This document shows positions 43,727-51,743 of a DNA stretch of 64,000 nucleotides, in pieces. Made by a program: the position numbers and the translations under genes. The DNA is taken from assembly GCA_966250015.1 (NCBI GenBank), contig CBINFS010000002.1, forward strand, positions 62,001 to 126,000, given 5' to 3'. Below the pieces are notes generated by a model, which had not been told where the DNA came from, searched no databases, and saw only the letters and a list, made by a program, of their open reading frames with translations. Numbering within the stretch: position 1 is the first letter of the stretch; each line of letters opens with the position of its first letter. The DNA comes from CBINFS01 sp966250015 (GTDB lineage Bacteria > Bacteroidota > Rhodothermia > Rhodothermales > DASSAV01).

Positions 43727-46491
43727 CGATGGCCGACGGGGAGAGCCGGTTTACACGTCTGGATCCGCTCTTGTTTGCCATGGCCGTCGTCGGCCTGGTA
43801 CTCTTTTTTGTCGTCTTGCCTTCGCAGCATCCGGATTCCGGGGCGAGCTATTCGCTCGGGCCCGAAGCCGCGTTGCGAACGGCCGAGGCGTACCTCGCGG
43901 AACAGGGCTACGACCCGGGAAGCCTTGAGCCGAGGGTATCATTTCATCGACAGAAGGACCTGCTCGTACGCATGCAGCGGGGTCAGGGTCGGGTGGAGAC
44001 GGTCGAGTGGCTGAATGGGTCAAATGGCGACGTGCTGCCCGCATACTACTGGCGCGTGACCTGGAGTCGGAACGGGATTGTGGAAGAGCCTGGCCTACGT
44101 CGGTTCCTCAGCGTTTACCTGACCGAGAGTGGTAAGGTCTGGCGATTCAGGAGCATTTTCGACGAGGCGCCGGAGGTCAATCGGGACGCGCTGGCCTACA
44201 TGGTGCGCCCGAACAGTGCTTCTACAGAAATCGGGGCGTCGATCGACCCTGAATTGACGGATTCTCTGCTTGCCGCCACCCTCTTTTTTCAGTTTCCAGA
44301 CTCGTCGGTCGAGCTGAATACCGAACAGGACCCCGCATCTCCTTCCGATGGCCGCTACGACTGGTTGCTCGGTGGGGCGCCTGCTCGCGCCACGAACCGG
44401 GTCGTGCAGCTTGGACCCGAAGCAGCAGTCGCCTTCGCGCGGTATCATCTGACGCATACGGCGCTGGCGGACTACCCGCTGGTGGTCGAGTCCGTCCGTC
44501 CCGAGCGGACCAGCCGGAGGGGGCCCGCTGCTCGCGTACTGCTCGTGTCGCAAGAGCCGATCTTCGGACAGGACGTTCGTTGCGAGGTGGAGGTAGAGGC
44601 GGCAGGGACCCTTAGGATGATCGACGTGGCCTTCAATGGCGAGTCGCTCGAGGACGTAGAAGACTTACCACAACGAGAGGATGAGCCGGGAGAAGCCCGG
44701 GCGGGCATATCGATTTCTACGGGCGAATCCGGCGACCTTACCATGACGGTCGGATACATTCTGCTGATCCTCCTTTTCGTCTTCCTGTTTTTTCGTCGGC
44801 TCAACGCGCGGATGATCGATTCGAGCACCGGCTTGCGAGACGGGTTGTTCGGTGGATTCTTCCTGGGCGCGATGGTGCTGCTGGTCAGCATCTATCAGTC
44901 TCTTGGGGTGACGTCTACCGCCTGGACCAGCATCTTGCTGTCGGCCATCGGGGCGCTGATTGCGGCGGCGGGCGGTGCGGTATTGCTGTTCCTGATCTCG
45001 AGCACGGCCGATTCCATTACTCGAGAGTACTGGCCGGAGAAGCTCGAAACGATCACCCTGGCCCGGTTTGCATCGTTCATCAACCGCCCCGTGGGACTTG
45101 CGCTCCTCCGTGGCGTGGCCCTCTCCGGCGTATTGCTCGGGGTCGTGACGCTTCTTCTGCTGGCGACGCCGAAATCGGCGATCGATTTCAGCAGCTCCGG
45201 GCAATTCCTCCACGAGTTTACCTTGTCGCCCGTCTCTTTTCTCGTCGGGCTCAAGATGTGGTACGGGTTGTTCGTTACCATACTCGTTTTATTGGGTGTC
45301 GGGAGCCTCATTTACCGCCGGTTCAAAAGCGCATGGGCAGTACTTTCCGGTATGGTTTTCATTTTTGCGCTACTTCAGTTGAGCACGATCAGCATCGGAC
45401 CGGTTGGCTACGAATGGCTCTTTTCAGCCGTAGTCGGCGCCGTGCTGGCGTATGCATTCTGGCGTTACGACGTGCTGGTCTGCCTCACGGGGTACGTCGT
45501 GATGCAGGTGCTGATCGACTCGGCGCCGGGCTGGCTGGTGGGAGCGTCACCGGAGCGCCTAGATGCGATTATTGCCTTTATTTTGCCGATTTTTCTGGCT
45601 GTGATCGGGTTCGTGGGCATCAGCAGCCAGCGGCAGGTGGGCGTCAAGACGTACGTGCCGTCCTATTTGAAGGAGATCGAGCAGGAAGAAAGGCTCCGTC
45701 GTGAGCTCGAGCTGGCGCATCAGGTTCAGGCCACGTTACTCCCGAGGAAGATGCCGGAGGTGGAAGGGCTCGACGTTGCGGGGATGTGCCTGGCAGCCCA
45801 GGAGGTGGGCGGCGACTACTACGACTTTGTAAAATTGAGCCCGACCCGCCTCGCCATCGTGGTCGGGGACGTGAGCGGCAAAGGCATTCAGGCGGCGTTC
45901 TACATGACGCTCGCGAAAGGGTTCGTGCAGACCCTCAGCAGGATCATCGATTCACCTGCCGAGGTGCTGCGGCGTTTGAACGCCCTTTTTTACGAGAACG
46001 CACCCCGTGGGATGTTCATTTCGATGATCTACGGGGTAATCGATCTGGAAACGCGTACCTTCACGTTCGCACGCGCCGGGCACAACCCGGTGATCCTCAA
46101 GCGCTCGCCCAGCCGGGAAGCAGAGTTTGTACTACCGGCGGGCCTGGCGATTGGCCTGGTAAACGGAAGCCGTTTCGACGAGACCCTGGAAGAAACCACG
46201 ATCACGCTACGTCCGGACGACGTGCTCGTTTTTTATACGGACGGCTTCTCCGAGGCCATGAATGAGGCGAGGGAGCAATACGGCGACGAGCGCCTGGCCA
46301 GCCAGGTCGGGACGTTCGGCAGGTATGCAGCCACCGAAATCCTCCGCGCCGTCTCGGAGGATGTGAGGCGGTTCGTCGACACCGCCGACCGTCACGACGA
46401 CATGACGATGGTCGTGGCGAAGTTTGGCGCTCCCCAGCGTCCGACGACCGTCAAGCACAGCATGGCGTCCGACGCACCCGCAGCGACGTGA
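43723..46491 (+). CDS. Multi-pass membrane protein with C-terminal SpoIIE/PP2C-type phosphatase
   Basis: 922 residues. One N-terminal helix (about 13-31) precedes a large extracytoplasmic region (about 35-335). A membrane domain of roughly ten helices follows (about 340-640; for example YILLILLFVFLFF, WYGLFVTILVLLGVGSLIY). After a short coiled coil (EIEQEERLRRELELAHQVQATLLPR) comes a SpoIIE phosphatase domain (about 660-905) with metal-binding motifs EVGGDYYDF, VVGDVSGKG, FYTDGFSEA and DRHDDMTM. Such RsbU/SpoIIE-type enzymes dephosphorylate anti-sigma-factor antagonists. No STAS or RsbW-like gene is in view. The start overlaps the PDZ-permease stop by 4 nt. Confidence 0.9.
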   Translation: MTMADGESRFTRLDPLLFAMAVVGLVLFFVVLPSQHPDSGASYSLGPEAALRTAEAYLAEQGYDPGSLEPRVSFHRQKDLLVRMQRGQGRVETVEWLNGSNGDVLPAYYWRVTWSRNGIVEEPGLRRFLSVYLTESGKVWRFRSIFDEAPEVNRDALAYMVRPNSASTEIGASIDPELTDSLLAATLFFQFPDSSVELNTEQDPASPSDGRYDWLLGGAPARATNRVVQLGPEAAVAFARYHLTHTALADYPLVVESVRPERTSRRGPAARVLLVSQEPIFGQDVRCEVEVEAAGTLRMIDVAFNGESLEDVEDLPQREDEPGEARAGISISTGESGDLTMTVGYILLILLFVFLFFRRLNARMIDSSTGLRDGLFGGFFLGAMVLLVSIYQSLGVTSTAWTSILLSAIGALIAAAGGAVLLFLISSTADSITREYWPEKLETITLARFASFINRPVGLALLRGVALSGVLLGVVTLLLLATPKSAIDFSSSGQFLHEFTLSPVSFLVGLKMWYGLFVTILVLLGVGSLIYRRFKSAWAVLSGMVFIFALLQLSTISIGPVGYEWLFSAVVGAVLAYAFWRYDVLVCLTGYVVMQVLIDSAPGWLVGASPERLDAIIAFILPIFLAVIGFVGISSQRQVGVKTYVPSYLKEIEQEERLRRELELAHQVQATLLPRKMPEVEGLDVAGMCLAAQEVGGDYYDFVKLSPTRLAIVVGDVSGKGIQAAFYMTLAKGFVQTLSRIIDSPAEVLRRLNALFYENAPRGMFISMIYGVIDLETRTFTFARAGHNPVILKRSPSREAEFVLPAGLAIGLVNGSRFDETLEETTITLRPDDVLVFYTDGFSEAMNEAREQYGDERLASQVGTFGRYAATEILRAVSEDVRRFVDTADRHDDMTMVVAKFGAPQRPTTVKHSMASDAPAAT

Positions 46492-46515
46492 GTTTTTTGT
46501 ACCACCTATCTCTTG

Positions 46516-47340
46516 ATGACTGTGCAGGATACCCGGGAATTTGACCCCATCGCCAGAGCCGTCGAGCAGGTCAGGCGGCGAACGTCTTCTGTTCCTGAGA
46601 TCGTACTCGTTCTGGGTTCGGGGCTCGGTTCGCTGGCCGATTCCGCGACGGATCAGGAAGTGGTTCCTGCGAGCGTGATCCCCGGTTATCCCGTTTCGAC
46701 CGTCGCGGGGCACGACGGAAGGCTCGTCTTTGGAAGGCTGGAAGGCCGCGACGTGCTCTTCATACAGGGCCGTGTCCATCGTTACGAAGGCCATTCGCTG
46801 GAGGCCGTGACCTTTCCGATTCGCCTTGCAGTGGCGCTCGGAGCCTCGAAGCTGGTCGTGACCAATGCCGCGGGCGGGATCAATCCTGCGATGGGTCCTG
46901 GCAGCCTGATGTTCATTACCGGCCACCTCAATTTCAGCTTTTGCGGGCCCGTGGTGCAAGGCCTAGGGGACGTGCACGATCGGCCCGCTACGCCGCCGTA
47001 CGACCCGGCCTGGATCGACCGTGCCGAGCGATTCGGGCTGGAAAAGGGCATCCAGACGTATCGCGGCGTTTACGTGTGGGCGAGTGGGCCCAGCTACGAA
47101 ACGAAGGCCGAAATCCGGATGTTTTCTCGGTTGGGAGCCGATGCGGTCGGCATGAGCACGGTTCCTGAAGTGATTCAGGCGAGCGCACTGGGGATGAAGG
47201 TCATCGGAGTCTCCACGATCACCAATCCGGCTGCCGGGCTCGGAGCAGCGCTCCTTACTCACGAAGACGTACTGGAAGTGGGGCGTCAGGCTCGCAACCG
47301 TCTCGAAGTTCTCCTGCGCGGAATTGTTGCAACCGCCTGA
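46516..47340 (+). CDS. Purine nucleoside phosphorylase
   Basis: 274 residues of PNP/MTAP family (trimeric class). Signatures: VLVLGSGLGSLAD (phosphate site Ser), PGYPVSTVAGHDGRLVFG (His), QGRVHRYEGHSL, VVTNAAGGINPAMGPGSLM, YVWASGPSYETKAEIRMFSRLGADAVGMSTVPEV (base and ribose site, with Glu and Met) and SVSTITNPAAG-type C-terminal ITNPAAGLG. It splits inosine and guanosine with phosphate for purine salvage. The ATG at 46516 (an in-frame TTG precedes it) lies 24 nt after the phosphatase gene, so it may be in the same operon. Confidence 0.94.
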   Translation: MTVQDTREFDPIARAVEQVRRRTSSVPEIVLVLGSGLGSLADSATDQEVVPASVIPGYPVSTVAGHDGRLVFGRLEGRDVLFIQGRVHRYEGHSLEAVTFPIRLAVALGASKLVVTNAAGGINPAMGPGSLMFITGHLNFSFCGPVVQGLGDVHDRPATPPYDPAWIDRAERFGLEKGIQTYRGVYVWASGPSYETKAEIRMFSRLGADAVGMSTVPEVIQASALGMKVIGVSTITNPAAGLGAALLTHEDVLEVGRQARNRLEVLLRGIVATA

Positions 47341-47430
47341 ATTTCTTGTATATTCCCTATTAGAACAGACCGATATCGTCGACTGGAATCGACGGTTGCA
47401 ACTTCTTTTCACTCATGGAAGTGGATCGAC

Positions 47431-49185
47431 GTGAAGGGTGTCAGAAAATCCGCGTGGCGCCTGCTCTCCGGAGCATTTCTTCTGTTTTCCTGTACGGCCT
47501 CTGCCGGTCCACGCTTTTCCGATGAACCCACGCTTCAGATATTCGCAGCGCTCGATCAGTCCATCGTTGCCCTCGGGGAGCCTTTCGTTTTAACGGTCGA
47601 AGTCTATTACACGCCAAAGGGGCAAGCGGAGACGGAAGCGGTATCGCTGGCCTTCGAGCAGGCCGAGCTATGCGTCAATGAGGCGGTATTCGAAGTCTTA
47701 CGGCGCGATCGCAGTCCGGTGCACCACGCGCTGGTCGAGGGCACGCCGGTCACCAGGTTCAGCGAGCGATTCATACTCCGTGCGCACCGTACCGGGAAGC
47801 TCACCCTTCCCGAATACCGATTGCAGCTCGGTTCGCGGACGTATATGCCGGCGGTCCCTTCCCTATCGGTCTACCAGGTCGATCGTGAGTTCTTCCGGCG
47901 CTCCCAGGCGATCATGCAGGTCATTGCGGAGGCGCCGAGAGGCAGCCGGGTGCCTGACCGCACCGGAACGGCGTTTCTCGTCGGCCCTGACGCCGCCGTG
48001 ACGAGTTTCCACGTGATCATGGACGCTGAGCGCGTGCAGCTAAGGCTGCCCGATGGAAAGTCGATCTGGACGAGAAAGGCCTGGGTACTCGACCCGTCGC
48101 GAGACATCGCGGTCCTGTACGTCGATCCGGATGAAGTAAAGTGGGCCGGCCTGCCTATACTGGAGCTGGCGCCTGTAGGCGATCAGGTCCGGCCATCGTG
48201 GGACAACGAGAAGCTGGTCGACGTCGTCTTTACGAACGGCTGGTCTTCCGGCAGGCAGCGCAGCACAGTCGGGCACCACTTCACCTCGATCACGCTCGAC
48301 CGGTACGAGCCATACTGGATCAGCAGCAACCCACTTCGTCCGGGAGATAGCGGGGGACCGCTACTCGACCGAGAAGGGCGTGTGTTGGGTGTGGTGGCGT
48401 CGGGCACCGTACGGCAGAATAAGGACCACGTACGAGAGGACATGTGCGTCGCGACGGATCCGCGCCCCGCGCTCGGGCTGAAGATGCTGACCGAAAAGCC
48501 CCGCTCGCTGAAATCCTATCTCCGCGATCCAGGCATCACGCGAGAGCCGCAGACCAGCATGCTCCGGGTGTCGGCCGAGCTCGGGCTTGGTTACAAAAGC
48601 CCTGCGTTCCTCGATCGCGCCATCGCCCTGATGACTGCCAGCGCGGCGCGCGCACCGCACGATGCGCGTATCCATCTGATTCGTGGGGCGCTTCTGGAGA
48701 TGCGTGGGACCTGGAGTGAGGCCATGCGCTCGTACGAGGCGGCCCTCGAAGCGCATCAGGACTATTTCCCTGCCACGTACATGCTCGCGCTGCACCACAT
48801 CAGGCAGCAAGAGTACGAAAAAGCGAGGGCGCTATTCAATCGAATCGGGCACTACGCGCCGTACGCCCGCCTCGCGCTCTACGGAGAGGCGCTGACGCTG
48901 ATCAAACAGTATGAATATGCCCGTGCGGTACCGCTTCTACAAGATTTCTTGCGCATCGAGCCAACCTTTGCGCCGGCGCTTTACGACCTGGGACGTTGCT
49001 ATTTTGCCCTGGGAGAGACGGAGAAGGCTCACCAAATCATCTTGAAAATGGAGGGATTAAGCAGCGAATGGGCAAAAAAACTAAGGTTTTCTCTTCGCTT
49101 TTCCGTTTTCCATCCATTTGTTCCCTTCGAAATGCCGCTCGCGCGTATACCAGAGTCGTCGCCGCTCGACGTCGTTGAGAAGTGA
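47431..49185 (+). CDS. Exported BatD-like / trypsin-like serine protease / TPR protein
   Basis: 584 residues from a GTG. Signal peptide about 1-25. Residues about 33-150 resemble a BatD Ig-like domain (ALDQSIVALGEPFVLTVEVYY, FILRAHRTGKLTLPEYRLQL). Residues about 170-370 are a trypsin-fold protease with an intact triad: His194 (VTSFHVI), Asp225 (SRDIAVLYV) and Ser307 (RPGDSGGPLLD). Residues about 405-555 are TPR repeats (IHLIRGALLEMRGTWSEAMRSYEAAL, ALYDLGRCYFALGETEKAHQII). The combination suggests a periplasmic protease docking on partner proteins. In the Bat operon BatD lacks a protease domain. The gene stands alone between PNP and the DUF3276 gene. Confidence 0.82.
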   Translation: MKGVRKSAWRLLSGAFLLFSCTASAGPRFSDEPTLQIFAALDQSIVALGEPFVLTVEVYYTPKGQAETEAVSLAFEQAELCVNEAVFEVLRRDRSPVHHALVEGTPVTRFSERFILRAHRTGKLTLPEYRLQLGSRTYMPAVPSLSVYQVDREFFRRSQAIMQVIAEAPRGSRVPDRTGTAFLVGPDAAVTSFHVIMDAERVQLRLPDGKSIWTRKAWVLDPSRDIAVLYVDPDEVKWAGLPILELAPVGDQVRPSWDNEKLVDVVFTNGWSSGRQRSTVGHHFTSITLDRYEPYWISSNPLRPGDSGGPLLDREGRVLGVVASGTVRQNKDHVREDMCVATDPRPALGLKMLTEKPRSLKSYLRDPGITREPQTSMLRVSAELGLGYKSPAFLDRAIALMTASAARAPHDARIHLIRGALLEMRGTWSEAMRSYEAALEAHQDYFPATYMLALHHIRQQEYEKARALFNRIGHYAPYARLALYGEALTLIKQYEYARAVPLLQDFLRIEPTFAPALYDLGRCYFALGETEKAHQIILKMEGLSSEWAKKLRFSLRFSVFHPFVPFEMPLARIPESSPLDVVEK

Positions 49186-49246
49186 AAAGTGCATCGAGCC
49201 GGTAAGTGGCAATTATAGTTCGATCTGTAGTGGTCGATATATCCCG

Positions 49247-49277
49247 TTGTATTTTGATGCAACTGTTTGCATATTTG
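49247..49277 (+). promoter_or_regulatory. Candidate promoter for the DUF3276 gene
   Basis: TTG (49247-49249), then 20 nt, then CATATTTG (49270-49277), one mismatch from TAnnTTTG. It lies in a locally AT-rich stretch and would give a leader of about 90 nt. Confidence 0.4.
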
Positions 49278-49371
49278 CAACAGGTGTTACCAAATCGTCA
49301 TATTATGCGGCACCAAACGCTGCACTTGTTTCACAATTTGCCCGTATGGGGCAGCCAAAGAAGTAGGATTG

Positions 49372-49809
49372 ATGAGTTACGAACAGGAAAGTCGGAGCCG
49401 GTATCACGAGGATCACGGATATGATCACGAGGACCGGGAAGAGTATGATGACGCTGATGGTCTGGACCATCGTAACTCCAGGCGTTATCACGACGAAATC
49501 TACTCGAAGCGCGTCCCAGCTGGCAAAAGGACTTACTTCTTCGACGTAAAGACGACGCGGTCCGGTGAAGATTTCTTCGTGACGATCACCGAGAGCAAGC
49601 GCATCGACGAAGGACGCTACGAGAAGCACAAGATCTTCCTCTACAAGGAGGACTTCGGGAAGTTCTTGTCGGCGATTCACGAGGTCGTCCAGCACATTAA
49701 GGAACGTTGCCTGCCGGATTACGATTTTCAGGACCTTCCGGAAGTAACCAACCTGCCGGACGACGAGGAGCTGCTTCACGCGTACCCCGACGATCCTTCC
49801 GATAGCTGA
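49372..49809 (+). CDS. DUF3276 (PUR-alpha-like nucleic acid-binding) protein
   Basis: 145 residues. A charged, His/Asp-rich N-terminal tail (about 1-40, HEDREEYDDADGLDH) precedes one PUR-type domain (about 42-120: IYSKRVPAGKRTYFFDVKTT, DFFVTITESKRIDEG, HKIFLYKEDFGKFLSAI). Bacteroidota encode DUF3276 proteins related to Pur-alpha that bind single-stranded nucleic acid. ATG 49372 follows AGTAGGA; frame starts upstream lack family resemblance. The acidic C-terminus (LPDDEELLHAYPDDPSDS) is typical. Role inferred as RNA or ssDNA binding. Confidence 0.88.
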   Translation: MSYEQESRSRYHEDHGYDHEDREEYDDADGLDHRNSRRYHDEIYSKRVPAGKRTYFFDVKTTRSGEDFFVTITESKRIDEGRYEKHKIFLYKEDFGKFLSAIHEVVQHIKERCLPDYDFQDLPEVTNLPDDEELLHAYPDDPSDS

Positions 49810-49828
49810 CGAATGTCGAGATGACGTG

Positions 49829-49874
49829 CCGGGCTGATGTCGTGATGTACGGCGGGGCCCGGTTTTGTCGTTTT
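49829..49874 (+). terminator. Possible terminator after the DUF3276 gene
   Basis: CCGGGC (49829-49834) pairs with GCCCGG (49857-49862) over a 22-nt loop, followed by TTTTGTCGTTTT. The long loop lowers confidence. Confidence 0.5.
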
Positions 49875-50024
49875 AATAAAAAGATATAAATGTATATTTA
49901 TCTATAATTCATATCTTCGTTCACCTTTCACCGCACGCCCCCACCGAGGTAATCTAACTTCTTCAATTCATCAATATTTCGGTCTCCGTTCGCTTTAAGT
50001 CTGTATTAAAAAACGGGCAAGAAA

Positions 50025-50054
50025 CTGTACAATATTCCTATATTTATCGTACAG
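50025..50054 (+). promoter_or_regulatory. Inverted repeat CTGTAC/GTACAG enclosing a -7-like box
   Basis: CTGTAC (50025-50030) and GTACAG (50049-50054) flank 18 nt containing TATATTTA (50039-50046), a 7/8 match to TAnnTTTG. The repeat ends 37 nt before the Tat-protein ATG, so a repressor could block the promoter. The surrounding 49810-50091 region is strikingly AT-rich for this genome and has no gene. Confidence 0.35.
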
Positions 50055-50091
50055 CTTTCCATCCTAAATCAGACGCGTTCGGGGAAACACC

Positions 50092-51150
50092 ATGCCGGAA
50101 AAAGTCAATCGCCGAAAGTTTTTGCGCGGCACCCTGATGGCCGGTGCAGCGGCAACGGGGTTCGTCAGTCTTGAAGAACACATACTGACGGAAGCGCTTG
50201 CCAAGGGTCTCGATCGAAAGGTGGCCTTGCCCGAAACCATCTCGGCAGGCGCCATGCCCACGGGCAAGCTGGGCAACCTGACCATCAGCCGGATCTTGTC
50301 GGGAGGAAACCTGCTCGGCGGGTGGGCCCATTCCCGCGATCTCCTTTACGTTTCCGAGCTGATGAAGGCCTACAACACCGAGCAAAAACAGTTCGACACC
50401 TTTGAACTGCTCGAGCAGGCCGGCGTTAATACCGTTCAGGTCGACATGGTGCAGGTTGCGCAGGTCGATAAGTACAACCGCGAACGAGGCGGCCATCTCC
50501 AGCGGATCGCAAACGTGCATCCGACCTGGGGACTATGGAACGTGGCGGACTGGGACCACATCAAAACCAACCTCGACGGGCTCGTCGATCAGGGTGTTGA
50601 CGCCATCTACGTACACGGTGGATACGCGGACCAGCTCGTTGAGGCCGCGTTGAACAAAGGGCGCAAGGAGAACATCGAGCTGATCGGTAAGATCGTGGAT
50701 TACGTCCGCAGCCAGGGTTTACCTGCCGGTATCGGCAGCCACGCGTTGGAGGTGCCGATCGAGTGCGACAAGGCGGGCATCCAGCCAGACTATTATTTCA
50801 AGACGTTCCATCACGACGCGTACTGGTCGGCGCATCCGAAAGAGAACCGAATACCGTTCAGTGTCGACACACAGGGAGGAGTCGATCACGACCAGTTCCA
50901 CGACAACATATTCGACCTCGACTGGCAGGCCACGGCAGAATACATGAAGAGCAAGAAGCAGCCCTGGTTTGCTTTCAAGACGCTGGCAGCTGGTGCGATC
51001 GACCCGAAAGAAGGTTTTAAATTTGCGTTCGAAAACGGCGCTGATTTTATCGTCGTGGGTATGTTCGATTTCCAGATTGCACAGGACGTTTCGCTGGTCA
51101 TCGAAACGCTGAACAATCTATCGGGACGTGAGCGCGATTGGATGGCGTAA
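50092..51150 (+). CDS. Tat-exported TIM-barrel-like protein, unknown function
   Basis: 352 residues with a twin-arginine signal (NRRKFLRGTLMAGAAATGF). Residues about 60-345 alternate beta strands and helices in TIM-barrel fashion: LTISRILSGGNLLGGWAHS, AGVNTVQVDMVQVAQ, GVDAIYVHGGYADQL, QGLPAGIGSHALEVP, PWFAFKTLAAGAI and ADFIVVGMFDFQIAQDV. The opening and the FKTLAAGAIDP segment recall aldo/keto reductases, but the catalytic Tyr/Lys pattern is not obvious. Tat export suggests it folds (perhaps with a cofactor or metal) before export. It precedes the iorAB-type genes by 74 nt. Exact activity unknown. Confidence 0.78.
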   Translation: MPEKVNRRKFLRGTLMAGAAATGFVSLEEHILTEALAKGLDRKVALPETISAGAMPTGKLGNLTISRILSGGNLLGGWAHSRDLLYVSELMKAYNTEQKQFDTFELLEQAGVNTVQVDMVQVAQVDKYNRERGGHLQRIANVHPTWGLWNVADWDHIKTNLDGLVDQGVDAIYVHGGYADQLVEAALNKGRKENIELIGKIVDYVRSQGLPAGIGSHALEVPIECDKAGIQPDYYFKTFHHDAYWSAHPKENRIPFSVDTQGGVDHDQFHDNIFDLDWQATAEYMKSKKQPWFAFKTLAAGAIDPKEGFKFAFENGADFIVVGMFDFQIAQDVSLVIETLNNLSGRERDWMA

Positions 51151-51224
51151 CGCGCATCGTTTGGTTCCCCTGTAGCACGCCTCCTGAACTGGCAGCAACC
51201 TTCTGATTGCTAAGGTATTGGTCT

Positions 51225-51734
51225 ATGGCATTTACCCTGATCGTCAACGGGCATAGGACCACTGTGGACGTGCCTGCGGACACCCCTCTGCTGTGGGTGC
51301 TCCGGGAAGAGCTGAATTTACACGGTACAAAATACGGCTGCGGTATCGGTGTGTGTGGCGCCTGCACCGTCAGGCTGGGTGATAAGGTCGTCAGCTCGTG
51401 CAGAACGCCCGTTTCCGCTGCGGTAGACGTCCCGATCACGACCATCGAGGGGCTGTCTCCCGACGGCTCTCATCCGGTTCAGATCGCGTGGAAGGAGCTG
51501 GACGTACCGCAATGCGGGTATTGCCAGGCCGGTCAGATCATGACGGCCGCCACGCTGCTCGAAAACGATCCCAACCCGACCGATACCGAGATCGATCTGG
51601 GTATGGATCACGTGCTCTGTCGCTGTGGGACGTACCTTCGCATCCGGCAGGCGGTCCGCCGGGCTGCCGAAATCATGTCGGGTGCCTCTCCCCAGACGAC
51701 TCTTCCTTCGCAGAACGGAACCCGCAACTCCTGA
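51225..51734 (+). CDS. iorA: [2Fe-2S] subunit of a molybdenum hydroxylase (IorA-type)
   Basis: 169 residues. Plant-type ferredoxin domain with cysteines in YGCGIGVCGACTVRLGD and VVSSC, and the four-helix [2Fe-2S] domain with QCGYCQAGQIM and CRCGTYLRIRQAV. This two-cluster protein feeds electrons from the molybdenum site of the partner subunit encoded 9 nt downstream. The family is named for isoquinoline 1-oxidoreductase, but members oxidise varied aldehydes and N-heterocycles. No FAD subunit (CoxM type) is present, so electrons probably go to a cytochrome or quinone. The ATG at 51225 is used; the frame opens 6 codons earlier. Confidence 0.93.
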   Translation: MAFTLIVNGHRTTVDVPADTPLLWVLREELNLHGTKYGCGIGVCGACTVRLGDKVVSSCRTPVSAAVDVPITTIEGLSPDGSHPVQIAWKELDVPQCGYCQAGQIMTAATLLENDPNPTDTEIDLGMDHVLCRCGTYLRIRQAVRRAAEIMSGASPQTTLPSQNGTRNS

Positions 51735-51743
51735 GGTCGCGTC

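Noticed and set aside
47377..47394. Hairpin CGTCGA/TCGACG between PNP and the protease gene as a terminator
   Set aside because: Only 6 bp of stem and no T-run; it may be chance.
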